Origin: Leptolinea sp. HRD-7
Lineage (GTDB): Bacteria > Chloroflexota > Anaerolineae > Anaerolineales > Anaerolineaceae
Assembly: GCA_024363285.1 (NCBI GenBank)
Contig: AP024710.1
Location: 248,001-312,000 of the forward strand
Direction: 5' to 3'
DNA: 64,000 bases
Each line of letters begins with the position of its first letter. Position 1 is the first letter of the stretch. Of the stretch, positions 35,672-45,595 are shown one piece after another. Made by a program: the position numbers and the translations under genes. The notes under the pieces were generated by a model. The model saw only the letters and a program-made list of their open reading frames with translations. It was not told the DNA's origin and made no database searches.

Positions 35672-38600
35672 ATGCAGCCGGGAGTATTAGACAAACCGCT
35701 TTTCGCGGGTATTCCGGCTGTCAATTTGCGACTTGTTTTATCTGTGACCATCCTGATCCTGGCCATCGTTTCACGTTTTTATGATGTCGGATTGCGCGTG
35801 ATGAGCCATGATGAGGTCAATCATGTTGTGCCCTCCTATGACCTGTTCACCGGCAAGGGCTATCGGCATGACCCCGTCACCCACGGACCGATGCAGTTCC
35901 ATCTGGTTGCCGCTTCCTATTTTATGTTAGGCGACTCGGATTTCAGTTCCAGAGTTCCCGCTGTTTTGTTCAGTATCGCGGCGGTGGCGTTCATTTTGTT
36001 TTACTTCCCCCGCTTTATGGGTAAGAATGGCGCCTTGATTGCCGCCTTCCTCTTCACCATTTCTCCATATATGTTGTTCTATGGACGATACACCCGTAAT
36101 GAAGCATTCATCGAGTTATTGGGTGTGGTGATGTTGTTCGCTGTTCTGGCCTATTTAGAGAGTGGAAATGCGAAGTATTTTTATCTGTTAACCGCCTCCA
36201 TAGTACTTCATTTCTGTACAAAAGAGACGGCTTTCATTTACACCGCCATCCTGCTGGTCTTTTTGGCGTTGAATTTCCTGCGTGAGACTTCAGAACTGCG
36301 GTCATTGGACTCTTCCGCCCGGAAGCGTTTCAATATTATGGCCTTGTTGGCGGGAGCCGGCCTTTTCATTATGCTGGGGGCTTCTGCCATTGGCGCGGGA
36401 ATGAACAAACCGGCAAGCGATGATGTTGCTGCCGCTTCCACGGCTTCTGCGATTTCTGCCATGCCGGTATGGGTTCAGGCATGTATTTACGGCGGACTAG
36501 CCGTGGGGTTAATCCTGGGAATATTGGCCCTTGCCAATCTGGTCAACGCGTTGGGATGGAATAAAATCCGCAAATTACGTTCGTTTGACCTGCTGGTTCT
36601 TATCATCACTCTCATTCTTCCCCAACTGGTGGCTTTTCCCATCAAGTTGGTTGGCTGGGATCCATTGGATTACACAAGTACCGGCATGATCCGCACCGGA
36701 ATCGGTATCGTTCTGTTCCTGGCCATATCAGTTGCCATTGGCTACTGGTGGAAGGGTATGACCTGGTTAAAGAATGCCGCACTTTTTTATGTGATATACA
36801 TCGTCCTGTACACCACTTTTTTCACCAACGGTCGCGGCTTCTTCACCGGTATAGTCGGTTCTCTCGGGTACTGGCTGGCGCAGCAGGGCGTTCAGCGCGG
36901 CAGTCAACCCTGGTACTTCTACGCATTGATCCAGATACCGGTTTATGAATACCTGGCCGCTTTAGGGACGATACTCGCGGTGTACTTCGGCTTTCGCCAT
37001 AAACGGCTTGTCGCCTGGGCATCTGCGTCACCCGCAGACCGGGCTGCCGAAGTTGTTTCGCATGAATCTGAAACCCCGGATTGGATGGATGACGCGGAAG
37101 TCGAACATGATGAACAGGCCATTCGGCCTGTTCCAACTCTGGCTCTGTTCCTGTTCTTTAGCCTGGCCAGTCTGGCCGCTTTCAGTGTGGCCGGTGAAAA
37201 AATGCCCTGGCTGACCGTCCACATCGCTCTTCCAATGTTGCTTTCTGCCGGCTGGGGGTTGGGTTACCTGGTTGACTCAACGGATTGGAGACGTGTGGCC
37301 AATCGTTCTGGTTTGATCGCCCTGGCATTGATACCGGTTTTCCTTATGGCTTTTGCCGGTGCCCTTGGCGCTATACTGGGTCCAAACACCCCTTTCAATG
37401 GTAATACCCTCGAAAATCTGGAAGCCACCAGCAACTTCATCTTCTCTGTATTAATGGCTGCGGGTTCCCTGTTCGGAATTCTTCGTTTGCTCTGGAATTT
37501 CACGGGTAATGAAATCCTGCGTTTGTTTACTGCCGGTTTCTTCGTGCTTATCAGTGTATTAACCATCCACACATCCATTTTGGCCAATTACATCAACTAT
37601 GATACGGCCAAAGAATACCTGGTTTATGCCCACGCCGCCCGCGGACCCAAAGATATTCTCGAACAGGTGGAAGAGATCTCACGCCGTACCACCGGCGGCA
37701 AGAATATTGTCGTTTCATATGACAATGACGGTCTGTATCCCTACTGGTGGTACTTCCGAGATTATCCAAATCACCGCTGGTATACCGACAAACCCACCCG
37801 TGAACTCACTGATTCCGCTGTCGTAATTGCCGGTGATGCGAATATCTCTAAAGTGGATACCATTCTCAAGAATGACTATGTCCATTTCGACTATATGCGT
37901 CTGTGGTGGCCTAACCAGGATTATTTCAATCTCGATTGGCCGCGTCTTAAATTTGCCATCTCGAACCCCCAGATGCGCGCGGCGATCTTCGATATCTGGT
38001 TAAACCACGACTATACCGCTTACGCGAAGGTAACCAATAATCAGACCCTAACATTGGAAACCTGGCAACCATCCGCCAAGCTACGAATGTATATCCGGAG
38101 GGATATCGCGTCAGATCTGTGGAATTATGGCGCTGCCCCGGCTCCGGCTGCCCAGGCTCCGGTTGACCCGTACCTATCCAAACTGACTCAGTTATCTCCT
38201 GTATTCTCCATGGGTTCCACCGGAAACGGCGAAGGACAATTCAACAAACCGCGCAATCTGGCGGTTGCCGCAGACGGTTCGATCTATATTGCCGATTCGG
38301 GCAATAACCGCATCATACACCTATCAGCGGATGGTAAGACATTGAATACCTGGGGCACCACCGGTGACGCGTCAAAAGAAGGCGGCGCTCCTGGTGGCAC
38401 TTTCAACGAACCCTGGTCAGTTGCGGTTGGCACCGATGGTTCAATATTTGTGGCAGATACCTGGAACCACCGCATTCAGAAATTCACAGCCGATGGAAAA
38501 TTCCTCAAAATGTGGGGATATTTCGGACAGGCTGAGAAACCTGATGGCTTCTGGGGTCCGCGCGGGCTGGCTGTGGACAAAAAAGGCAACGTGTATGTGA

Positions 38601-39088
38601 CGGATACCGGAAACAAACGTGTGGTTGTTTTCACGTCGGAAGGCGATTTTGTCACACAATTTGGCAGCACCGGTACAGAACCGGGTCAATTTGACGAACC
38701 CGTCGGTATAACGATTGACCAGGAAGGTCTGGTCTACGTGGCAGATACCTGGAATTCACGTATTCAGATCTTCGCGCCTGATACCACGGGCAACAATTTC
38801 ACACTGCTGCGCGCCTGGGAAGTCTCCGCGTGGGCCGGACAGAGCCTGGATAACAAACCATACATAGCCGCGGCTCCGGGTGGAAGGCTGTTGGTGGCTG
38901 ATCCGGAAGGGTATCGAGTGCTGAAGTTTGATCAGGAAGGTAAATTGATCATGGGTTGGGGTGACTATTCCAGTGACCTTGACGGCTTTGGACTGGTTTC
39001 CGGTGTGGCAGTGGCGCCGGATGGTAGTGTGTGGGTCAGTGATGGCGCGAATAATCGCATCCTGAAATTCATATTACCGGCGGAATAA
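35672..39088 (+). CDS. Agl23-type (TIGR03663) membrane protein with C-terminal NHL-repeat domain
   Basis: 1138 residues. Part 1 (about 1-650): around 13-14 hydrophobic helices of a GT-C/PMT-like fold; the first extracytoplasmic loop has SHDEVNHVVPSYDLFTGKGYRHDPVTHGP, the acidic DE site of the TIGR03663 (Agl23, flippase-associated) family. Part 2 (about 650-830): a soluble GT-C C-terminal region. Part 3 (about 840-1130): six NHL-type blades with repeated GQFxxPxxxAV, DGSIYIADSGNNRI and DTWNxRIQ motifs, probably a beta-propeller outside the cell. The ATG at 35672 is preferred because GAGGGGAAT lies directly upstream; an ATG at 35636 in the same frame has a poor RBS. The whole gene is terminated by a strong hairpin. 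Confidence 0.85.
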   Translation: MQPGVLDKPLFAGIPAVNLRLVLSVTILILAIVSRFYDVGLRVMSHDEVNHVVPSYDLFTGKGYRHDPVTHGPMQFHLVAASYFMLGDSDFSSRVPAVLFSIAAVAFILFYFPRFMGKNGALIAAFLFTISPYMLFYGRYTRNEAFIELLGVVMLFAVLAYLESGNAKYFYLLTASIVLHFCTKETAFIYTAILLVFLALNFLRETSELRSLDSSARKRFNIMALLAGAGLFIMLGASAIGAGMNKPASDDVAAASTASAISAMPVWVQACIYGGLAVGLILGILALANLVNALGWNKIRKLRSFDLLVLIITLILPQLVAFPIKLVGWDPLDYTSTGMIRTGIGIVLFLAISVAIGYWWKGMTWLKNAALFYVIYIVLYTTFFTNGRGFFTGIVGSLGYWLAQQGVQRGSQPWYFYALIQIPVYEYLAALGTILAVYFGFRHKRLVAWASASPADRAAEVVSHESETPDWMDDAEVEHDEQAIRPVPTLALFLFFSLASLAAFSVAGEKMPWLTVHIALPMLLSAGWGLGYLVDSTDWRRVANRSGLIALALIPVFLMAFAGALGAILGPNTPFNGNTLENLEATSNFIFSVLMAAGSLFGILRLLWNFTGNEILRLFTAGFFVLISVLTIHTSILANYINYDTAKEYLVYAHAARGPKDILEQVEEISRRTTGGKNIVVSYDNDGLYPYWWYFRDYPNHRWYTDKPTRELTDSAVVIAGDANISKVDTILKNDYVHFDYMRLWWPNQDYFNLDWPRLKFAISNPQMRAAIFDIWLNHDYTAYAKVTNNQTLTLETWQPSAKLRMYIRRDIASDLWNYGAAPAPAAQAPVDPYLSKLTQLSPVFSMGSTGNGEGQFNKPRNLAVAADGSIYIADSGNNRIIHLSADGKTLNTWGTTGDASKEGGAPGGTFNEPWSVAVGTDGSIFVADTWNHRIQKFTADGKFLKMWGYFGQAEKPDGFWGPRGLAVDKKGNVYVTDTGNKRVVVFTSEGDFVTQFGSTGTEPGQFDEPVGITIDQEGLVYVADTWNSRIQIFAPDTTGNNFTLLRAWEVSAWAGQSLDNKPYIAAAPGGRLLVADPEGYRVLKFDQEGKLIMGWGDYSSDLDGFGLVSGVAVAPDGSVWVSDGANNRILKFILPAE

Positions 39089-39103
39089 TTCAGAAAAACA
39101 AAC

Positions 39104-39140
39104 AAAAACACCCGGACTTTTTGTGAGTCCGGGTGTTTTT
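39104..39140. terminator. Bidirectional intrinsic terminator
   Basis: AAAAACACCCGGACT (39104-39118) and AGTCCGGGTGTTTTT (39126-39140), 15 bp perfect around a 7-nt loop. It ends the Agl23-NHL gene. Confidence 0.9.
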
Positions 39141-39141
39141 G

Positions 39142-39336
39142 TAGGTCATGACCCAACCTACGCCGGTCATTACGTTATCCCCCCGGAGGGACGCCGGGAC
39201 GGTGTGAGGGAACCGAAGGATCCCGCATAATTTGTAAACGGACTCTACCACGGGTGTGTTTTTCGCCGTGCGAGATGCCCGCCTGTACTGCACAAAGCGC
39301 AGCGCGGTGCAAGTGTCCCTTCGGTCAGCATGACAG
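39142..39336. repeat. Probable dispersed intergenic repeat with small palindromes
   Basis: No ORF. The stretch contains GTAGGT...ACCTAC, GGGA...TCCC in a GAGGGAACCGAAGGATCCCGC segment, TGCAC...GTGCA, and near its end CCTTCGGTCAGCATGACAGG. On the minus strand the last piece reads CATGCTGACCGAAGGGACAC. These resemble the widespread CATxCTGAGxGAAGG-type intergenic repeats, here with two copies facing each other. Repeat status cannot be proved from one window. Confidence 0.4.
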
Positions 39337-39339
39337 GAA

Positions 39340-40341
39340 TTACACGTACAACCCGGTCTTGCGTAGCACGGGTTTCTGCCCGGTTGGCTGGTTCATCCAT
39401 ATCAGGGTCATGTGTTTATCATACCCGGCTGACTGGAAACAACGCTCGGCAGTTCCTGCTGGAAAGTTGACGGTGATCGTGCGGTCGCCGGGTCCTTCCA
39501 GCCTCGCGTGAGTTAGCAGAGCAAAAAGCGCGTCTTCCTCCAGGTTGGGAGGGAATGCCAACCACAGGCTGTCGGTCGTTCCGCGATTTGTTTCCAGACT
39601 GGCTACCCCGAGAAGACGGTCATCTCGCCGCGCCGCCCATTGGTAAATGGTTTCATCATTCACAAATTGAACCAGTGTGTTCCAGAATCCGGGTTGAAAA
39701 CTACTCAATCGGAATGGCAAATGCCAGGCAATGTTGGGTGGATAGACGGCCTGCAGCCATGCTTTCTGGCTTGGCCAATCAGACGAACGGCGGCGCGTGA
39801 GATAAATGCTGCTGCCCGCGGGCAGGCTTTTATAATTTCGCGGCAACGCCCGGTAGGTGGTACGTCGGGCAATTTCGTGAAATCCCAGACTGGCATACAG
39901 ATTGTACGCGCCTGAGTTATCTTCGCGAACCTGCAGCCAGGCATTCTTTCCGCCATGTTCGTGGATCCACTCAAGAGCGGCCTCAGTCAACTGGCGGGCT
40001 ATGCCCTGCCTCCGGTAAGAAGGATCGGTTGCCACATTGGCAATCAGATATTGCCAGCCACTCTCCCGCATGAAAGGTATGATGGTAAGATTCCCCACCA
40101 GTTTCCCGTCAACTTCCCAGACAAATCCCTGCATGGGAACACCCCCGCTGCCCAGGTTCTGGCTGATTCCCAGTAAAGAACTCTGCGCTTTGGCAACCCG
40201 GCGGATTTGACGCACATATTCACGGCCATCCTCGTCCATGTAAAAGTCAAAACAAATGTCAATAAGGTCGGCAACCCCGTTCAGGTCTTTTCGTGGATCC
40301 AACGGACGAAGATGTGTATTTTTATTCATTACGACTGCCAT
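39340..40341 (-). CDS. GNAT family N-acetyltransferase
   Basis: 333 residues. The N-terminal GNAT domain (about 12-165) has the acetyl-CoA loop ATDPSYRRQGIARQLTEAALEWIHEHG with the RRQGIA signature, and NNSGAYNLYASLGFHEIARRTTYRAL. The second half (about 170-330) is a weaker GNAT-like domain (WAARRDDRLLGVASLETNRG), so this is a two-domain protein. The acceptor is unknown. TACAAT lies 8 nt before the ATG at 40341 with no RBS between. It is divergent from clpC. Confidence 0.83.
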   Translation of the reverse strand: MAVVMNKNTHLRPLDPRKDLNGVADLIDICFDFYMDEDGREYVRQIRRVAKAQSSLLGISQNLGSGGVPMQGFVWEVDGKLVGNLTIIPFMRESGWQYLIANVATDPSYRRQGIARQLTEAALEWIHEHGGKNAWLQVREDNSGAYNLYASLGFHEIARRTTYRALPRNYKSLPAGSSIYLTRRRSSDWPSQKAWLQAVYPPNIAWHLPFRLSSFQPGFWNTLVQFVNDETIYQWAARRDDRLLGVASLETNRGTTDSLWLAFPPNLEEDALFALLTHARLEGPGDRTITVNFPAGTAERCFQSAGYDKHMTLIWMNQPTGQKPVLRKTGLYV

Positions 40342-40349
40342 AGTATTCT

Positions 40350-40355
40350 ATTGTA
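40350..40355 (-). promoter_or_regulatory. TACAAT -10 box, 8 nt before ATG
   Basis: On the minus strand TACAAT, then AGAATACT, then the GNAT ATG at 40341. An almost leaderless start is expected. Confidence 0.4.
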
Positions 40356-40410
40356 CCGAAAATGTTGATCTAATTCTTATACAACACTAAAAAAGCTCTT
40401 ATGTTGATAA

Positions 40411-40419
40411 TGCTATAAT
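40411..40419 (+). promoter_or_regulatory. Extended -10 promoter for clpC
   Basis: TGCTATAAT: a TG motif one base before TATAAT (40414-40419). No good -35 is seen, as expected for an extended -10 promoter. The clpC ATG is 41 nt downstream. Confidence 0.5.
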
Positions 40420-40459
40420 CATTCAACCGGGGAAAATCACTCCGGCAAGGACGGACTCT

Positions 40460-42934
40460 ATGATGCGATTTGACCGATTTACCGAGCGTGCTCAAGAAGC
40501 GGCTCAGCGAGCGGCCGAGATCATTCAGCGATACGGGCATAACCAGATCGATACAGAGCATATACTACTTGCTCTGATCGAACAACCACAGGGTATGGTG
40601 ACCCAGTTGCTGGAAGCGTTGAAAGTTGATCCGGCTACTCTGTCCGAAAGGCTGGATTACATCCTGCGGACAAGTCCTAAGGCAAGTATATTTGGCGGTG
40701 GTGCGGGCCAGATATTCATCACTCCGCGGGTAAAGCGGATTATGGACCTTGCTAACGAAGAAGCCAGCCGCCTGAAAGACGAATATATCTCCACGGAGCA
40801 TATGTTCCTGGCAATTCTCAGTGAGCGCAATACTCCTGCCGCCCGCCTGTTGGAAGGCGCCGGCCTCACCCGTGACCGCGTATACGATGCCATTATTCAA
40901 CAGCGCGGCGGTCAACGGGTGACAGACCCTCAATCTGAAACCCGTTTCCGCACCCTCGAGAAATATTCTCGAGATTTAACCACCCAGGCTCGCGAAGGCA
41001 AACTGGATCCGGTCATCGGGCGAGATAATGAGATCCTGCGCGTGATGCAGATCCTTTCACGGCGAACCAAAAACAACCCGGTGCTCATCGGCGAGGCCGG
41101 TGTGGGCAAGACTGCCATTGTCGAAGGACTGGCACAGAAAATCGCCGCCAATGATGTACCTGAAATTTTGATGGGTAAAAAAGTTGTTTCCCTCGACCTG
41201 GGCGCCATGATAGCCGGTTCACGTTTCCGAGGTGAATTTGAAGAACGCCTGAAAGCCGCAATCGAAGAAGTTCAGCGTTCTGAGGGAGAGATCATCCTGT
41301 TCATTGACGAACTGCATACCGTGGTAGGCGCTGGCGCCGCACAGGGCGCCATGGATGCCAGCAACATGCTCAAACCGGCACTGGCACGTGGTGAACTTCA
41401 ATGCGTGGGTGCCACTACGTTAGATGAATTTCATAAATATATTGAAAAAGACACGGCGCTTGAGCGTCGTTTCGCGCCGGTATTTGTAGACGAACCTACC
41501 GTTGACGATACCATTTCTATGCTTCGCGGACTGCGCGACCGCTATGAGGCTCACCATAAAGTGCATTTCTCCGACGAAGCGCTGGTAGCTGCCGCGCGCC
41601 TTTCAGACCGATACGTGACCGACCGTCACCTGCCGGATAAAGCCATTGACCTGATCGATGAAGCTGCCGCTAAATTGCGCGTGGCACTCTTCTCTATGCC
41701 GCAGGACTTGAAAGACCGTAAGAGCGAAATTGACCGCTTACGCGCGGAAGAGGAACAGGCCGGCGTGGAACGCGATTATGAACGCGCCGCCCGCAAGAAA
41801 GCCGACCGCCTGCGTATGGAAACGGAATTCAATGAATTGCGCGATAAGTGGGAAGAAGAACACAAACTTGACGAAGTGGTGGATGTCAACGATATTGCCG
41901 AAGTTGTCGGGCAGTGGACGGGCATTCCGGTAAGCCAGATGATGGAAACCGAACAGACCCGCCTGTTGAAAATGGAAGAACGTCTGCATGAACGCGTCAT
42001 CGGGCAGGAAGAAGCCATCCACGCGGTGGCCGATGCCATCCGCCGCGCCCGCAGCGGCCTCAAGGACCCCCGCCGCCCGATCGGCTCGTTCATCTTCATC
42101 GGGCCCTCCGGTGTGGGCAAAACCGAACTGGCCAAAGCCCTGGCGGAATTTATGTTCGATGACGAAGAGGCGCTCGTCCGCCTGGATATGAGCGAATACC
42201 GTGAACAGCATACCGCGTCACGCCTGTTTGGCGCCCCTCCGGGATACGTGGGATACGAAGAAGGCGGTCAGTTGACAGAAGCCGTCCGCCGACGCCCGTA
42301 TCGTGTCATCCTGTTTGACGAGATCGAGAAAGCCCACCCTGAAGTTTGGAATGCCCTGCTGCAAATTCTGGATGACGGCCGTTTGACTGACGGGCAGGGC
42401 CGCCTGGTGGACTTCCGCAACACGGTACTGATCATGACCAGCAACCTTGGCACAGAATACGTGCGCCGCAACGGGTCTCTGGGCTTCCTGATGGGTGAAA
42501 CCGACGAAGAACGCGAAGCGCATGATAAGGTGGAAAAAGCACTGAAATCCACCTTCCGTCCGGAATTCATCAACCGCATCGACGAAGTGATCATGTTCTC
42601 GCCTCTCAGTAAAGAGCAGATGGGGCAGATCGTTGACCTGCAAATGAAAGAAGTCAGTGCCCGCCTGCAGGAACACGGCCTTGATGTCATCCTGACGCCG
42701 GAAGCCCGTGAATGGGTCTCCAATCTGGGCTTTGACCCGGCGTTTGGCGCGCGTCCGCTGCGCCGCGCGCTGCAGAAATATGTGGAAAGCCCATTATCCA
42801 TCAGCCTGCTCTCCGGGCAATATACCGAAGGCGATGTGGTCACAGTGGATATTGACAAAGAAGGTGACAAACTGGTTTTCTCCAAACAGGAAAAAGCCAG
42901 GTCGGCAAAAACCAAAGCAGAGGTTCCTGCCTGA
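40460..42934 (+). CDS. clpC: ATP-dependent Clp protease ATP-binding subunit ClpC
   Basis: 824 residues, double-AAA+ Hsp100 unfoldase that feeds ClpP. The N-terminal double Clp-N repeat covers 1-145, AAA-1 has GEAGVGKTA near residue 212, a short middle domain with [23 protein letters not shown] follows (about 410-450), and AAA-2 has GPSGVGKTE near 550. The sequence SLGFLMGE near residue 673 matches the LGF/VGF loop that docks on ClpP, which separates ClpC from ClpB. The length of the middle domain also fits ClpC. A possible start one codon later (ATG ATG) exists. AAGGACGG lies upstream. Confidence 0.94.
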   Translation: MMRFDRFTERAQEAAQRAAEIIQRYGHNQIDTEHILLALIEQPQGMVTQLLEALKVDPATLSERLDYILRTSPKASIFGGGAGQIFITPRVKRIMDLANEEASRLKDEYISTEHMFLAILSERNTPAARLLEGAGLTRDRVYDAIIQQRGGQRVTDPQSETRFRTLEKYSRDLTTQAREGKLDPVIGRDNEILRVMQILSRRTKNNPVLIGEAGVGKTAIVEGLAQKIAANDVPEILMGKKVVSLDLGAMIAGSRFRGEFEERLKAAIEEVQRSEGEIILFIDELHTVVGAGAAQGAMDASNMLKPALARGELQCVGATTLDEFHKYIEKDTALERRFAPVFVDEPTVDDTISMLRGLRDRYEAHHKVHFSDEALVAAARLSDRYVTDRHLPDKAIDLIDEAAAKLRVALFSMPQDLKDRKSEIDRLRAEEEQAGVERDYERAARKKADRLRMETEFNELRDKWEEEHKLDEVVDVNDIAEVVGQWTGIPVSQMMETEQTRLLKMEERLHERVIGQEEAIHAVADAIRRARSGLKDPRRPIGSFIFIGPSGVGKTELAKALAEFMFDDEEALVRLDMSEYREQHTASRLFGAPPGYVGYEEGGQLTEAVRRRPYRVILFDEIEKAHPEVWNALLQILDDGRLTDGQGRLVDFRNTVLIMTSNLGTEYVRRNGSLGFLMGETDEEREAHDKVEKALKSTFRPEFINRIDEVIMFSPLSKEQMGQIVDLQMKEVSARLQEHGLDVILTPEAREWVSNLGFDPAFGARPLRRALQKYVESPLSISLLSGQYTEGDVVTVDIDKEGDKLVFSKQEKARSAKTKAEVPA

Positions 42935-42944
42935 TAAAATAAGA

Positions 42945-42979
42945 CCGGCCTCATTCCGTCAGAACGGGGATGAGGCCGG
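42945..42979 (+). terminator. Hairpin after clpC
   Basis: CCGGCCTCAT (42945-42954) and ATGAGGCCGG (42970-42979) pair, followed by ATATTTATTG. Weak U-run; may be a partial terminator ahead of def. Confidence 0.6.
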
Positions 42980-43016
42980 ATATTTATTGTTGACACATTT
43001 TTTGGAGATGTAAGGT

Positions 43017-43526
43017 ATGGCAATACGGAAAATTGTTTATCTGCCTGACCCTATTTTACGGCGGAAAGCCCGCAAGGTGGAATTATTCGATAAAGACTTT
43101 CAAACCCTGGTGGACGATATGATCGAGACCATGCGCGACGCGCCGGGTGTAGGACTGGCGGCTCCTCAGATCGGTGTATCCCAGCGCCTGATCGTCATTG
43201 AATATGCAGATGATGAAGAAAACCCGGAGGCTCCAAAGCAGCTTTATGTTGTCGCCAATCCCGAAGTCGTCGCCGCGTCAGAGCAGGTGGTTGAAGGGGT
43301 AGAAGCCTGTCTGTCTGTTCCCGGACTTGTGGGGACGGTTGACCGGTATTATGGCATCACCGTCAAAGGGCTGAACCGCAAGGGTAAGCCGGTCAAGATC
43401 AAAGCCCAGGGTTGGCTGGCAAGAATCTTCCAGCATGAGATGGACCATCTGGATGGTATTGTTTATACTGACCGAGCCTCGGAAGTCTGGAAACCCAAAG
43501 AAGGGGAAGATTACCCGGCCGATTAG
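43017..43526 (+). CDS. def: Peptide deformylase
   Basis: 169 residues. Removes the N-formyl group from nascent proteins. Motif 1 GVGLAAPQIG, motif 2 EACLSVPG with the metal Cys, and motif 3 QHEMDHLDG with the metal His pair and catalytic Glu are intact. Normal length. TGGAGATG lies just before the start. Three bases separate it from recF, so the two are co-transcribed. Confidence 0.97.
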   Translation: MAIRKIVYLPDPILRRKARKVELFDKDFQTLVDDMIETMRDAPGVGLAAPQIGVSQRLIVIEYADDEENPEAPKQLYVVANPEVVAASEQVVEGVEACLSVPGLVGTVDRYYGITVKGLNRKGKPVKIKAQGWLARIFQHEMDHLDGIVYTDRASEVWKPKEGEDYPAD

Positions 43527-43529
43527 TCC

Positions 43530-44708
43530 ATGCGCCTGAACCGCCTGTCGCTTACCAATTTCCGCGCTTTCGCCCGCCTTGAGATGGATCTTGACGGGCG
43601 GATTCTTGTTCTGGTGGGAGACAACGCGCAGGGAAAAACCAGTCTGCTAGAAGCGGTGTATTATCTGGCTACCTTTGCTTCATTTCAGGCCGGAACTGAT
43701 CGGCAGATGATCAATTTCTCCGCGGTCCTCGAACCTCTGGCCGTAGCACGCATTGTGGCAGAGTACGAACGAGCAGGGCAAAAACATCGTCTTGAAGTCC
43801 GCATTATTCAGGAACCGGTAATGCCATCCGGTACACGTACCCGTAAAGAGATCCTGCTGGATGGCGTTAAGAAATCAGCCGCTGAAGGTGTGGGGCAGTT
43901 CTCCGCTGTAATATTTCTTCCACAGATGACGCGTATCATCGAAGGCAGCCCGGAAGACCGCCGAAAGTTCCTTAATATGGCATTGTGCCAGGCGATCCCC
44001 GGCTACGCCAAAGCTCTCAGTGAGTATTCCAAAATCGTCACCCGCAGGAATGCCCTGCTAAAAATGCTGGCAGAGCAGCATGGGTCACCTGACCAATTGA
44101 CATTCTGGGATGACCGCCTGATAGAAACCGGATCCGCCATGATCCTTGCACGGTCTCTCGCGGTCAACCAGTTGGAAAACCATGCCGGGCGTCTGCACAG
44201 GCGGTTGACCAACGGGCTGGAAAAATTTACCATCCATTACCAGCCGGCGATCGCCCTTGAACCGTCACCAGAGTTATCGGAAGAGGCTGTGAGAGCCGCG
44301 TTCCGGCAGTCGCTTCAACTGGCGCGGCGTGAAGAAATAGCGCGCGGAGTTACCGTCTGCGGCCCGCACCGTGACGACCTGCACTTCCTGTGCAATAACC
44401 TGGATCTGGGGGATTTCGGGTCGCGCGGACAGGTACGCACAGCCATGCTTTCGCTGAAATTAGCCGAAGTCAACTGGATGAAAGAACAGACCGGTGAATG
44501 GCCGGTTTTGTTGCTCGATGAAACCCTCGCGGAACTGGACCTTCACCGTCGGGCGGATCTGCAGGAGACTCTGGAAGAATGTGACCAGGGCATCCTGACC
44601 ACCACCGACCTTCACCAGTTTTCTGAATCCTTTATGGCGGAATGCGCCATCTGGCGGGTGACCGGCGGCTGCGTGGAAGTGGAAACCGCGCCTACAAAGG
44701 AAGTTTAG
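43530..44708 (+). CDS. recF: DNA replication and repair protein RecF
   Basis: 392 residues. SMC-like ATPase that helps load RecA at gaps. Walker A is GDNAQGKTSLLEAVYYL near 31-47, the signature region has RGQVRTAMLSLKLAE, and the Walker B/D-loop is PVLLLDETLAELDLHRR. Length fits the family. It starts 3 nt after def. Its 3' end overlaps the end of the convergent rsmG gene by 17 nt. dnaN and gyrB, frequent recF neighbours, are not here. Confidence 0.95.
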   Translation: MRLNRLSLTNFRAFARLEMDLDGRILVLVGDNAQGKTSLLEAVYYLATFASFQAGTDRQMINFSAVLEPLAVARIVAEYERAGQKHRLEVRIIQEPVMPSGTRTRKEILLDGVKKSAAEGVGQFSAVIFLPQMTRIIEGSPEDRRKFLNMALCQAIPGYAKALSEYSKIVTRRNALLKMLAEQHGSPDQLTFWDDRLIETGSAMILARSLAVNQLENHAGRLHRRLTNGLEKFTIHYQPAIALEPSPELSEEAVRAAFRQSLQLARREEIARGVTVCGPHRDDLHFLCNNLDLGDFGSRGQVRTAMLSLKLAEVNWMKEQTGEWPVLLLDETLAELDLHRRADLQETLEECDQGILTTTDLHQFSESFMAECAIWRVTGGCVEVETAPTKEV

Positions 44709-45402
44709 CCGGCTGGCCGGCGCGCCGCGGGTATTTACCCGGGGTGGCCGCGACCTTGTCGATCAACACCAGAAAGCGTTCATCCGCCACACCCGGTAAG
44801 ACCACCGGTGTCAGCTGATGTACCCTCCCGCCCAGAACCCTCACAGCGTTCTCCGCGGCATGTACCTCCGCCGGGGCGGATTCACCCTTCTGCGCGATCA
44901 TCCGTCCTCCCACTTTTACCAGCGGCAGCAGGTATTCTGCCAGTACAGGTAAGGCGGCTACGGCACGAGCAACGGCAAGATCATAGGCTTCTCGGTGGAC
45001 AGGCATTTGTCCCAGATCTTCCGCGCGAGCCTGCAGTATTTCCACTTTTTCCAGTTTTAATACCTGCACCATGTGGCGGCAGAAGTCTGCCTTTTTACCC
45101 ACCGATTCCACCAGGGTAAGCCGAAGGTGAGGGAACGCGATCTTCAGCGGCAGGCCGGGAAAACCCGCGCCGGTTCCAATATCGATCATTTTCCAGAACT
45201 TCGAGGTGTGAAAACCCTGCATTACCGTAAGCGAATCGAGAAAATGCTTACTGCGAATTTCTTCCGGTTTGCGGATGGCCGTAAGATTAAATTTTTCGTT
45301 CCACTCCAGCAGCTCTTTTTCATATATCTCGAACATTTCCACCTGTTTCGCGGAAAGCTGCAGGCCAAGCATATTTTTTGTTTGGAGAGGGAGGAAATCC
45401 AT
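44692..45402 (-). CDS. rsmG: 16S rRNA (guanine(527)-N(7))-methyltransferase RsmG
   Basis: 236 residues. Rossmann-fold SAM methyltransferase: MIDIGTGAGFPGLPLKIAFP (SAM loop), LVESVGKKADFCRHM and ARAVAALPVLAEYLLPLVKVGG are RsmG signatures, and the N-terminal helix has EIYEKELLEWNEKFNLTAIR. Methylates G527 of 16S rRNA. The stop overlaps recF by 17 nt on the opposite strand. TATAAT lies 8 nt before the ATG at 45402 and no RBS is visible, so the start is almost leaderless. Confidence 0.94.
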   Translation of the reverse strand: MDFLPLQTKNMLGLQLSAKQVEMFEIYEKELLEWNEKFNLTAIRKPEEIRSKHFLDSLTVMQGFHTSKFWKMIDIGTGAGFPGLPLKIAFPHLRLTLVESVGKKADFCRHMVQVLKLEKVEILQARAEDLGQMPVHREAYDLAVARAVAALPVLAEYLLPLVKVGGRMIAQKGESAPAEVHAAENAVRVLGGRVHQLTPVVLPGVADERFLVLIDKVAATPGKYPRRAGQPAKLPL

Positions 45403-45410
45403 AATTCCGA

Positions 45411-45416
45411 ATTATA
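45411..45416 (-). promoter_or_regulatory. TATAAT -10 box, 8 nt before the rsmG ATG
   Basis: On the minus strand TATAAT, then TCGGAATT, then ATG at 45402. No Shine-Dalgarno sequence between them. Confidence 0.45.
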
Positions 45417-45433
45417 ACCAGCCTTACCACTTC

Positions 45434-45463
45434 TTGACGAATCTTGTTTCACTGCATTAAAAT
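45434..45463 (+). promoter_or_regulatory. Sigma-70-like promoter ahead of a small ORF
   Basis: TTGACG (45434-45439), 18-nt spacer, TAAAAT (45458-45463). One of the best hexamer pairs in the window. Confidence 0.6.
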
Positions 45464-45500
45464 CAGGTAAGTTATTTTGATGGAACAGGAGTACAGATAT

Positions 45501-45566
45501 ATGAGCAGACTAAAAGGAGAATTTGAAACTATCATCCCCATGCACGGGGTGATTTCTGCCGACTGA
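45501..45566 (+). CDS. Small ORF, 21 residues, with its own promoter, RBS and terminator
   Basis: Codes MSRLKGEFETIIPMHGVISA plus a final Asp. ACAGGAG lies 9 nt before the ATG, a good RBS. The promoter at 45434-45463 and the hairpin with ATTTGTTT at 45596-45632 frame a transcript of about 160 nt. CCCCATGCACGGGG inside it forms a small hairpin. It is unlike any family I recognise. It could be a small protein, a leader peptide for the following acetyltransferase (45682), or an sRNA. Confidence 0.4.
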   Translation: MSRLKGEFETIIPMHGVISAD

Positions 45567-45595
45567 TTGCGCCTGTTAATACCGGATCATTTCTA

